The translations under genes were made by a program, and so were the position numbers. This document shows, piece after piece, positions 57,183 through 64,000 of a stretch of 64,000 bases of DNA (positions are counted from its first letter, which is position 1; each line of letters opens with the position of its first letter). Source of the DNA: Planctomycetaceae bacterium. Lineage in GTDB: Bacteria > Planctomycetota > Phycisphaerae > UBA1845 > UTPLA1. The notes under the pieces were generated by a model. The model did no database searches. It worked only from the letters and a program-made list of their open reading frames with translations, and had not been told where the DNA came from. The stretch spans positions 1 through 64,000 of the forward strand of contig WYBU01000029.1 in NCBI GenBank assembly GCA_011525745.1. Direction: 5' to 3'.

Positions 57183-58103
57183 TCAGTCCGCCTTGCTCGT
57201 CGCCTCGGGCGTCGTGGGCGTCGGTTCTTCGGGCATCAGCAGCGTGAACGGCGACATCTCGTTGGCGTCGAACACCACGGTTACCTCGCCGGCCGAAAGC
57301 TGATTGCGCAGCGACTCGATCTGCTTGAGAAACGTCGCCAGCTCCGGCCGCCGCTTGAAGGCGTCGTAGTACGACGCCGCGATGGCCTCGCCCTGTCCTT
57401 CGATCGTCTTGGCGTAGGACCGCGCCCGCTCGGTGATCTTGCTGGCCACCGCGCCCGCAGAATCCTGGATGCGCTGCGCCTCGGCCTCGCCTTCCGCCAG
57501 CAGCGCTTCAGATACCTTGCGCCGCTCAGCCTTCATCCGCTCGGCGACGGCCTTCGTGTTATCTCCGGGCAGACCGAGCCGGGCGATGCCGATGGTCGCG
57601 ATCTCGATGCCGTAGTTGGCCAGCGTCACCGGGGCGACCTCGGCCCGAATCTCGTCTTCGATCGCCTGGAAGCGCGTCCGCTGCGGGTCGATGTTGATCA
57701 GCGCGCTCATGGGATGCGCCTTCAGCACCTTACTCACCGCGTTCTTCAGCGGATCGGCGGTCTTGGCCTCGGCCCCCTCTTCGCTGCCGACCGCCTGAAG
57801 GAACCGGGCCGCGTCGACGATGCGGTAGTTCACAAACGCCGACACCGTCAGGGGCTTCTGATCGGCCGTCGACAACTGCGTGAACTGCGTCTCGTACGTG
57901 CGCAGCCGCTTGTCGAACTTGTAGACGCGCTCGATCGGCGACGGCCACTTGAAATTGAGGCCCACGGTCGCGGCGCGATCGACCGGCCGCTCGAACCGGG
58001 TGACGACGGCGGTCTCGGTGAACCGCACCTGATAGGCGCACAGATAGAACCCCAGCGCCACGAGCACAATCAACGCCACTGCAATATTGGGAAAACGCTT
58101 CAT
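57183..58103 (-). CDS. hflC: HflC-like SPFH protein
   Basis: 306 residues. An N-terminal membrane segment (IAVALIVLVALGFYLCAYQV) precedes an SPFH domain (RFTETAVVTRFERPVD; VSAFVNYRIVDAARFLQAVG) and a coiled-coil (ERMKAERRKVSEALLAEGEA). It fits HflC, the modulator partner of HflK around FtsH. It lies ten bases after the multi-span SPFH gene, so the two are cotranscribed. Confidence 0.85.
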   Translation of the reverse strand: MKRFPNIAVALIVLVALGFYLCAYQVRFTETAVVTRFERPVDRAATVGLNFKWPSPIERVYKFDKRLRTYETQFTQLSTADQKPLTVSAFVNYRIVDAARFLQAVGSEEGAEAKTADPLKNAVSKVLKAHPMSALINIDPQRTRFQAIEDEIRAEVAPVTLANYGIEIATIGIARLGLPGDNTKAVAERMKAERRKVSEALLAEGEAEAQRIQDSAGAVASKITERARSYAKTIEGQGEAIAASYYDAFKRRPELATFLKQIESLRNQLSAGEVTVVFDANEMSPFTLLMPEEPTPTTPEATSKAD

Positions 58104-58113
58104 GGTCTACTCG

Positions 58114-60174
58114 CTACTGGCCCTTCATTCCCTGAATGGTCGCATTAATCAATTCCGGCCGGACCGCAGGCTCTTCGTCGAACTGCAAAACCACCCGCGA
58201 CGGATTGCTGATGCACAGGATGTACTTGCGCACCTTGGATAGATCCAGCGTCCGCAGATAGCGGCGCAGCTTGTAAATCGCCGGCGACTTCTCGTAGGCG
58301 GTAAGCTGCATCGCGTACATTTCGGCCTGGGACATCTCTTCCATAATCCGCTTGAACGCCTGCCGCTCGGCCCGCGCGATGATCTGCCGGGCGTCGCCGC
58401 CGGCCAACTCCCGCAGCAGCCGCTCGGCTTCGCGCCGCGCCTCCTCGCGCTGATCGGGAGCCGCCTGTTCCTCGGCCAGAATCACCTGGAAAAGCTCGTC
58501 GTGGTGCAAGCCGCCGGCGAGCACCTTCTTCTTGTGGGCCTCGCCTTCGGCCCTGCGGATGGCCGCCTCTTTCTGCTGAAGCGCGTTGACCGTTTCTTCA
58601 TAGGCGTCGGCCGCTTCGGTGATCGGATGCACGTTGGCCAGGCTGACGTGGACGATCTCGATGCCCAGATCGCCGCCGTCGTATCCACCGTGGTCCAGCG
58701 CCGTCTGCAACTCGCCCTTGATTCGCACCGCCGCCACGGCGCCCTGTTCGCCCAGCAGGTCCAGCACCGTGGCGCTGCTGGCAAATCGCGTCAGCACGCG
58801 GTAGGCCTGGTCTTCGACGATGCGATCGACGTCGCGCGACTGCTCGTGAAACCGCAACGTCGACCCCGGCTTGACCCGCCATTGAATGGGAATCGTCACC
58901 GACAGCAGATTCAGCGGCAGCGACTCATCCGCCGCCGCCAGCCGATCGGGCACCATCAGCCCGTATTCGTGCTTGCGATGCTTGACCGACCAAAGTTCCG
59001 GCTCGCGCCGCGCCAGGTCCTCAGGCTTTTCCAGCGACTTGTCGTAGCCGATTTCCAGTCGCCGGATGCGCGCGGCCGCGATCAGCGTCGCCCGGTCGAT
59101 CGGCCAGGGCGCCTTCAGCGAAACGCCCGGCGGCATCACCGTGAAATTCGAGCCGGCCGGCCGAAAGCGCTCGACGACCGCCTCATACCCCGGCGGCACG
59201 ACCACGATGCCCGTCAGCAGCCAGATCACCGCGGCCTGGATCAGCAGCAGCGGAACGACCCAGCGGCCGAGCAATTGAAAGAACCACGTCTCGCTGACTT
59301 TGAAGCCGAACTGAAAATCCAACGCGTCGGCCATGCTCTTCAGCACGCCGCCCGGCTCGCTGAACATCCCCAGCAGCCGGCTGTCGTAGAACGTGCGCTG
59401 CACGACGCCGGCAATGCGCGGCCGGTAGAGGTCCATTACGAAATTGATGACCATTTCGGCCGCCAGCAGGATCATCAGTCCGCCGATGGCCCAGGCCGTC
59501 CAGCGTTCAACGGCGGGCCAGTCGAAGGCGTTGGTCATCAGCAGCGCGACGCCAGTGGCCAGCCCGGCGATCGTGACGCCGAACATGGCATTGCCGCCGG
59601 CGCGTACGAGCGGAACGCCGCCGATGCGTGCGAGGTCGACCGCGTAGCGCGACAGAAAGAACGTCAGGGCGGTGACGCCGAGCACGAACGCAATGAGCAG
59701 GGCGAGATGATCGGATTTGACCGGTGTCGTTTCGGCCGCGTTGACCATCGAAAAGGCCAGCGGGCCGGGGATCAACCGGATGCCCATGATGGCGTGGAAC
59801 AGTGCCACGAGCAGCGCGCCGATCGGGACGAACCATCGTTCGAGCGTCCGCAGGCGGCGGCCCATGGCCAGGGCTTCCATCTGCTCGAGATCGGTTTCAT
59901 CGAAAATGGTCTTGGAGCCGCCGAGGCGCTCTTTTCGCTCGCGCTCGAGCGTCTCTTTCTCGAGCCGCTCCTCGGCCAGCAAGCGCTGCTGGTGGACTTG
60001 TGCGTAGGCCACGATCCAGATGCCGGTCATGCCCAGCGTCAGCCAGGCCGTGGCATATACCGCCGTGCTCAGGCCGTACAGCGAAACGACCAGCAGCACG
60101 GCGAACGCCGCCAGACAGGTCAGGCTGCCAAGGATGGCCAACACTTCACCGCGTCGATCCGTACCCGGGTTCAC
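58114..60174 (-). CDS. hflK: HflK-like SPFH protein with N-terminal multi-span domain
   Basis: 686 residues from a GTG start. The first ~330 residues hold about seven hydrophobic segments and a charged coiled-coil (LAEERLEKETLERERKERLG). After a last span (LLLIQAAVIWLLTGIVVV) comes the SPFH domain, with the HflK opening VPPGYEAVVERFR, and the coiled-coil (EEQAAPDQREEARREAERLL). Typical HflK has one span and ~400 residues, so the multi-span part is an addition. It is the first gene of the SPFH operon. Confidence 0.82.
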   Translation of the reverse strand: MNPGTDRRGEVLAILGSLTCLAAFAVLLVVSLYGLSTAVYATAWLTLGMTGIWIVAYAQVHQQRLLAEERLEKETLERERKERLGGSKTIFDETDLEQMEALAMGRRLRTLERWFVPIGALLVALFHAIMGIRLIPGPLAFSMVNAAETTPVKSDHLALLIAFVLGVTALTFFLSRYAVDLARIGGVPLVRAGGNAMFGVTIAGLATGVALLMTNAFDWPAVERWTAWAIGGLMILLAAEMVINFVMDLYRPRIAGVVQRTFYDSRLLGMFSEPGGVLKSMADALDFQFGFKVSETWFFQLLGRWVVPLLLIQAAVIWLLTGIVVVPPGYEAVVERFRPAGSNFTVMPPGVSLKAPWPIDRATLIAAARIRRLEIGYDKSLEKPEDLARREPELWSVKHRKHEYGLMVPDRLAAADESLPLNLLSVTIPIQWRVKPGSTLRFHEQSRDVDRIVEDQAYRVLTRFASSATVLDLLGEQGAVAAVRIKGELQTALDHGGYDGGDLGIEIVHVSLANVHPITEAADAYEETVNALQQKEAAIRRAEGEAHKKKVLAGGLHHDELFQVILAEEQAAPDQREEARREAERLLRELAGGDARQIIARAERQAFKRIMEEMSQAEMYAMQLTAYEKSPAIYKLRRYLRTLDLSKVRKYILCISNPSRVVLQFDEEPAVRPELINATIQGMKGQ

Positions 60175-60529
60175 TTAGGCATCGTCCTCTGAATTCGGGG
60201 TCAAAACGGTACACCGAGTGACAAGTCGGCGTCGTATCGGCCCCGGCAAAGCCGGAGCATTGTATCCGCAACGCCGCGTCTGCCAACCGACACCGGTTCA
60301 TGGGGCCGCCTTGACCCGTTTGGCGCTTACCCTTAATAGAGCGTTGAATGGCGTTTCCGGCGGCTACGACCCGTTGCGCCGCAGCCCCAGGGGTGGCGGT
60401 CTTCCGCGGCGGACCGGTGTCGGAAGCCATGACCGCTACATGGATTACGTGTGCCGGTCGCCGCCCGTTGGCCGAATTCCGCGGAAAATTACGAACACGA
60501 CGGCGGTTTGTGCGTAGCCCGCCGGGCAG
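60175..60529. other. Divergent promoter region
   Basis: 355 bases between the SPFH operon and the ABC-2 permease. It contains a hairpin CCGGCaaaGCCGG near 60242-60254, and presumably both promoters, none of which I could fix with confidence. No gene is seen. Confidence 0.45.
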
Positions 60530-61741
60530 ATGCTCATGAACCAACTGTTTGCCATTCTCCGCAACACCCTGTTGCAGACCGTTCGGCAGCCCATATACGG
60601 ATTGATTATTCTGGTCACGCTGGGCAGCCTGGCGATGTCTCCCGCGGTCACCGGCTGGACCCTGGATGATGATAATAAGCTCTTGCGGGACTTAGTGTTA
60701 TCCGCGTTGCTATTGCAGGGAGTGTTTCTCGCCGCCTTCGGTGCGTCCAGCGTCATCAGCGTCGAGATTGACGACAAGACCGTTCTGACCGTGGCCTCGA
60801 AGCCGGTCAGCCGATGGCTGTTCATCCTGGGCAAGTTCTGCGGTGTGTTCCTGGCGTTGCTGCTGGCGCATTACATCGGCGTGCTCGGCATGATGATGAC
60901 GTTGCGGCATGGGGTGCTACAGACCGCCTCGGAAAAATCGGACCTGACGGTCATTATCGCCGGGCCGGGCGTCATGCTGCTCGTCATGCTGGCCGCCGCG
61001 GCCATGAATTACCTGTTCGATTGGCGCTTCCTCAGCTCCACCGTGGTGATGGCCGCCATCGGCCTTTCGATCGGTACGGTCGTGCTGACGTTCATCGACC
61101 GCAAGGGACAGTTTCGAACGTACGAGATCACTCAGGACGTACCCGGCATCCCCGAGAACATCGACCCAGAGAAGGACTTCAAAGACATCATCATCTACCG
61201 CGATCTCACCGAGCCGGGCAGCCCCCAAAAGCACGGCCTGCTGGTGCGCAACGAGTGGCTCGGTCCGATTTCCGACGCCGATCGCGAATACCTGATGGAA
61301 CTGTCCGACGAGCGCGCGTGGCGGATGAACGTCGACTTCCTCGTCATCGAGACGCGCAAGACGGTGACGCCCCAGATCGCCAAGGCTGCGATCCTGCTCG
61401 TTGCGGTGTTGGGTGTGCTGACGAGTTTTGCCGTGATGGTCTCGACGCGGCTAAGCACCGCCTGGACGCTGATGCTAACCGTCGTGCTGCTGGCCGCGGG
61501 ACTCGTGTCGGACTATTTCCTCAGGCCGCTCATCGGTTCCGGCGGCGCGTGGAGCATTCCGGCGGCGATCGGCTATTACGCCCTGCCCAATATGCAATTC
61601 TTCTGGCTGATCGACGCGATCTCGGAAGACCGGGTAATTCCCTGGTCCTATCTGGGAAACTGCTTCGCCTACGCCGGCGTCTATTCGCTCGGAATGCTGG
61701 GGCTGGGCGCCGCACTGTTCGAAACGCGCGAAGTCGGCTGA
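60530..61741 (+). CDS. ABC-2 type transporter permease
   Basis: 403 residues, about six membrane segments. It begins MLMNQLFAILRNTLLQTVRQ; the second segment is preceded by a region typical of ABC-2 permeases (SVEIDDKTVLTVASKPVSRW). A ~90-residue extracytoplasmic domain (PGIPENIDPEKDFKDIIIYR, DADREYLMELSDERAWRMNV) lies between spans. It is the likely partner of the ATPase at 54208-55413. It ends two bases from the end of the convergent PQQ-type gene, with no terminator between. An ATG at 60536 is an alternative start. Confidence 0.82.
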   Translation: MLMNQLFAILRNTLLQTVRQPIYGLIILVTLGSLAMSPAVTGWTLDDDNKLLRDLVLSALLLQGVFLAAFGASSVISVEIDDKTVLTVASKPVSRWLFILGKFCGVFLALLLAHYIGVLGMMMTLRHGVLQTASEKSDLTVIIAGPGVMLLVMLAAAAMNYLFDWRFLSSTVVMAAIGLSIGTVVLTFIDRKGQFRTYEITQDVPGIPENIDPEKDFKDIIIYRDLTEPGSPQKHGLLVRNEWLGPISDADREYLMELSDERAWRMNVDFLVIETRKTVTPQIAKAAILLVAVLGVLTSFAVMVSTRLSTAWTLMLTVVLLAAGLVSDYFLRPLIGSGGAWSIPAAIGYYALPNMQFFWLIDAISEDRVIPWSYLGNCFAYAGVYSLGMLGLGAALFETREVG

Positions 61742-61743
61742 CG

Positions 61744-62973
61744 TCAACCCTTCAGATTGACGCACACGAGCCGCTCGAGATTTCGCGCGTAGAGGCGCCC
61801 GCGATGCAGCGTCGACACCGTCCAGCAGCGCCCGTCCAGAATCGGCGCGCTGCACACCGGCTTGAACTCCTTCGGCGTCGCCGGCGCGATCTCCAGCTTG
61901 CCATCCTCGCTGAGGAAAAGCAGATTCGCGTCGGCCAGCACCACCGTGCCGTGCTTGGCCCGCGGGACGCTCCACTTCTCGCGGCCCGTGAGAAACTCGA
62001 CGCACTTCAGGGCGGTTTCGTCGCTGGTGTAAAGATGGCCCTCGTACAGGATGCACGACTGAAACTTGTTGCGCAGCGCGCGGCTCTCCCAGATCGTCTC
62101 GTGCGTCAACTTATCCGGCGTACCTCCGAGTTTCAGTACGATGCAACCGTGGCGGTAACCGGAGCTGAAGAACAGATGGCCGTCGTGGTAGATCGGCGAC
62201 GAGGCATTGACGTTCCAGTCGGTCTTCCACGGCATGCGCCACACCTGCTTGCCCGTTTGGGCGTCTGCAATGATGGCCGACACGCCGCAGAAGCCGGCGA
62301 TGTAGCGCCGCCCCTTGTGCGTGAACGGGTACGGCGTGGCGTAGCCCACCGGGTCGTCGCCGCATTTCCACTTCTGCTCGCCGGTCTTCTTGTCGAACGC
62401 CGCCAGCGCGCCATCCGACTCGCCGGCCGACACAATCGCCAGGTCGCCCTCGATCAGCACCGAACCGCTGTAGCCCCATTGTGGCTTGTGATTGAACTGC
62501 TTCTTCCAGACTTCGCTGCCGGTATCGGCGTCGACGCACAGCAGCAGTCCGTGTCCGCCGAAGATATAGACGCGGCCCTCGTGTATCGTCGGAGTCGCGC
62601 GCGTGCCGTCGCCGCCCTGCGGATCCTTGAACAGCTTCTCGAACGGCTTTTTCCAAATCGGCTTGCCGGTTTCGGCGTTCAGGCACAACAGCACCTGCTG
62701 CCCGTCCTCGCTGCCGCACGTGTAAAGCCGATCGCCCACGCACGACATGCCGCTGAAGGCGTCGCCGATCTTCTGTTCCCACAACTGCGGCGGCGGCTGC
62801 GTTCGCGGCTTGGCCAGCCCCTTTTCGGGGCTGATGCCGTCGTGATTCGGACCGCGGAAGTTGGGCCAGTCCAAGGCCCATGCGGCTGCGGGCGTCATCA
62901 GCGACGCAACAATAAACAGGGCGAACGGGAGCGCCGGCCGCGCGCAAGCCAATTCCATCGATTGCGGGTGCAT
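61744..62973 (-). CDS. Secreted PQQ-like beta-propeller protein
   Basis: 409 residues with a signal peptide (LPFALFIVASLMTPAAAWA). It is an eight-bladed-type PQQ/quinoprotein-like propeller (DWPNFRGPNHDGISPEKGLA; LLCLNAETGKPIWKKPFEKL; LLCVDADTGSEVWKKQF; AAFDKKTGEQKWKCGD; DAQTGKQVWRMPWK). Residues for PQQ and metal binding in true dehydrogenases are not evident, so it is probably a binding or scaffold protein. GGAG lies before the ATG. This is one of the most frequent planctomycete secreted protein types. Confidence 0.88.
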   Translation of the reverse strand: MHPQSMELACARPALPFALFIVASLMTPAAAWALDWPNFRGPNHDGISPEKGLAKPRTQPPPQLWEQKIGDAFSGMSCVGDRLYTCGSEDGQQVLLCLNAETGKPIWKKPFEKLFKDPQGGDGTRATPTIHEGRVYIFGGHGLLLCVDADTGSEVWKKQFNHKPQWGYSGSVLIEGDLAIVSAGESDGALAAFDKKTGEQKWKCGDDPVGYATPYPFTHKGRRYIAGFCGVSAIIADAQTGKQVWRMPWKTDWNVNASSPIYHDGHLFFSSGYRHGCIVLKLGGTPDKLTHETIWESRALRNKFQSCILYEGHLYTSDETALKCVEFLTGREKWSVPRAKHGTVVLADANLLFLSEDGKLEIAPATPKEFKPVCSAPILDGRCWTVSTLHRGRLYARNLERLVCVNLKG

Positions 62974-63076
62974 GAAGTTCTCCTTGGGTCGGACGTGAAA
63001 GTGTAGGCTACAGTGACTTGGCAGGGTTGGGAAGCACGCTACGGTCCGCAGGGGCATGCCCGAACCCCGCACGTTC

Positions 63077-63112
63077 CTCGTCGCTTCCACACGGTCGCGG
63101 TTCGGTCAACGA
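63077..63112. repeat. Copy of the GGTCGCGGTTCGG dispersed repeat
   Basis: CGTCGCTTCCACACGGTCGC then GGTTCGGTCAACG, in the short gap between the PQQ-type gene and pncB. Same family as 6817-6940. Confidence 0.65.
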
Positions 63113-63141
63113 CCTGATGAGGCCATTCCGTCGGGACAACC

Positions 63142-64000
63142 ATGAACATCCTCACGCAACTCTATCGGCCGTCGCTGTCGTTGCTGACCGATCTGTACCA
63201 ACTGACGATGGCCTACGGCTACTGGAAGTCGGGCGTCAGCGGACGGGAAACCGCCTTTCATTTGTTCTTCCGGCAGAATCCCTTCGGCGGCGGCTTCACG
63301 CTCGCGTGCGGACTCGAACACGTGCTGGCGTTCATGGAGCAGTTTCGCTTCGACTCCGACGACCTGGCCTATCTCGCCGGCCTGCGCGGAAACGACGGCG
63401 CGCCGCTTTTTGAGGACGGCTTCTTGTCCTATCTGGGCGGGCAGCGGCTGACCTGCGACGTGCATGCCGTTCCCGAGGGCACGGTCGTCTTTCCGCACGA
63501 ACCGCTGGCCCGCGTCACCGGTCCGATCATTCAATGCCAGCTTCTCGAAACGCCGCTGCTGAACCTCCTCAACTTCCAGTCGCTGATCGCCACCAAGGCC
63601 GCGCGCGTCTGTCTGGCCGCGCAGGGCAAGCCGGTGTTCGAGTTCGGACTGCGCCGCGCCCAGGGCATTGACGGCGGGATGGCCGCCAGCCGCGCGGCGT
63701 ATATCGGCGGCTGCGCGGGCACGTCCAACGTTCTGGCGGGTCGGTTTTTCGGCATTCCGGTCAAAGGCACGCACGCGCACAGTTGGGTCATGTCGTTCGA
63801 CGACGAGCGCGAGGCCTTTGTCGCCTACGCCGAAGCGCTGCCCAACAACTGCGTGTTTCTTGTCGACACCTACGACACGCTCGACGGCGTCCGCCGCGCC
63901 GTCGAAGTCGCGCGGCGGCTGCGCGAGCGCGGTCACGAGATGATCGGTGTCCGGCTCGATTCCGGCGACCTGGCCTATCTGAGCATCGAGGCCCGGCGCA
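63142..64000 (+). CDS. pncB: Nicotinate phosphoribosyltransferase, N-terminal part
   Basis: At least 286 residues, open at the right edge. It makes nicotinate mononucleotide from nicotinate and PRPP, with ATP, in NAD salvage. Family features: [60 protein letters not shown], and [11 protein letters not shown] with the phospho-acceptor His. The ATG at 63142 gives the standard N-terminus. A dispersed repeat lies just upstream. Confidence 0.95.
   Translation, partial: MNILTQLYRPSLSLLTDLYQLTMAYGYWKSGVSGRETAFHLFFRQNPFGGGFTLACGLEHVLAFMEQFRFDSDDLAYLAGLRGNDGAPLFEDGFLSYLGGQRLTCDVHAVPEGTVVFPHEPLARVTGPIIQCQLLETPLLNLLNFQSLIATKAARVCLAAQGKPVFEFGLRRAQGIDGGMAASRAAYIGGCAGTSNVLAGRFFGIPVKGTHAHSWVMSFDDEREAFVAYAEALPNNCVFLVDTYDTLDGVRRAVEVARRLRERGHEMIGVRLDSGDLAYLSIEARR

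Noticed and set aside
58501-60192. Long plus-strand frame opposite the SPFH protein, and a similar one opposite pqiB (600-2327)
   Set aside because: Both are shadows of well-supported genes with recognisable domains on the other strand.

Overview
The window reads as bacterial chromosome from a high-GC planctomycete (Planctomycetota, possibly the Phycisphaerae side; this is inference). The support is a type I dockerin/GEVED/Ig-domain secreted giant, a DUF1573 exported protein, a Ser/Thr kinase fused to TPRs, several SPFH proteins, a DUF5117/5118-type metalloprotease, a MEMO/AmmeMemoRadiSam pair, and many short intergenic repeats of the kind common in planctomycete genomes. No rRNA, tRNA, CRISPR array, insertion sequence or prophage was recognised. 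Coding density is moderate, and genes sit on both strands in short operons.

Layout. 1-3.4 kb: the start of an exported FG-GAP/VCBS protein running off the left edge, then a pqiAB-like membrane-lipid transport operon bracketed by two copies of a ~115 bp inverted-repeat element. 3.4-10.2 kb: a large secreted zinc metalloprotease, the AmmeMemoRadiSam radical SAM enzyme AmrS, the redox repressor Rex and an exported repeat-like protein. 10.2-17.8 kb: a decayed small gene, an incomplete peptide ABC importer (binding protein plus one permease), a DUF1573 protein and an MFS-TerC operon. 18-27.7 kb: a VapBC-type toxin-antitoxin pair and then a signalling block: a PAS/GAF histidine kinase, a hybrid kinase, a response-regulator diguanylate cyclase, a FliA/WhiG-like sigma factor and a NarL-type regulator. 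27.7-41.6 kb: an ArnT-like glycosyltransferase divergent from purC, an FHA-GAF-SpoIIE phosphatase, a zinc phospholipase C-like protein, a sulfatase-fold lipoprotein, a DinB protein, an esterase divergent from AmrB (MEMO), and the kinase-TPR protein.

41.7-46.2 kb: a strong intrinsic terminator, two tandem membrane micropeptides with good ribosome binding sites and a large RNA hairpin; then a Mut7-C protein, a stand-alone Clp N-domain protein, a coiled-coil membrane protein, a polysaccharide deacetylase and a MaoC hydratase. 46.5-52.1 kb: the 1794-residue dockerin protein with a clear sigma70-type promoter. 52.4-54.1 kb: a two-gene AAA ATPase + Toprim-like cassette, the best candidate for an undescribed (probably defence) system. 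54.2-61.7 kb: an ABC ATPase with an unusual repeated tail motif, three SPFH/HflKC-type proteins, and a divergent ABC-2 permease. 61.7-64 kb: a secreted PQQ-type beta-propeller and the start of nicotinate phosphoribosyltransferase, cut by the right edge.

Working together: Rex and PncB touch NAD(H) balance; AmrS and AmrB belong to one conserved but poorly understood system although ~30 kb apart; the ABC ATPase and the ABC-2 permease flank the SPFH operon and may form one membrane complex; and the 18-27 kb block links sensing, c-di-GMP and sigma-factor output.
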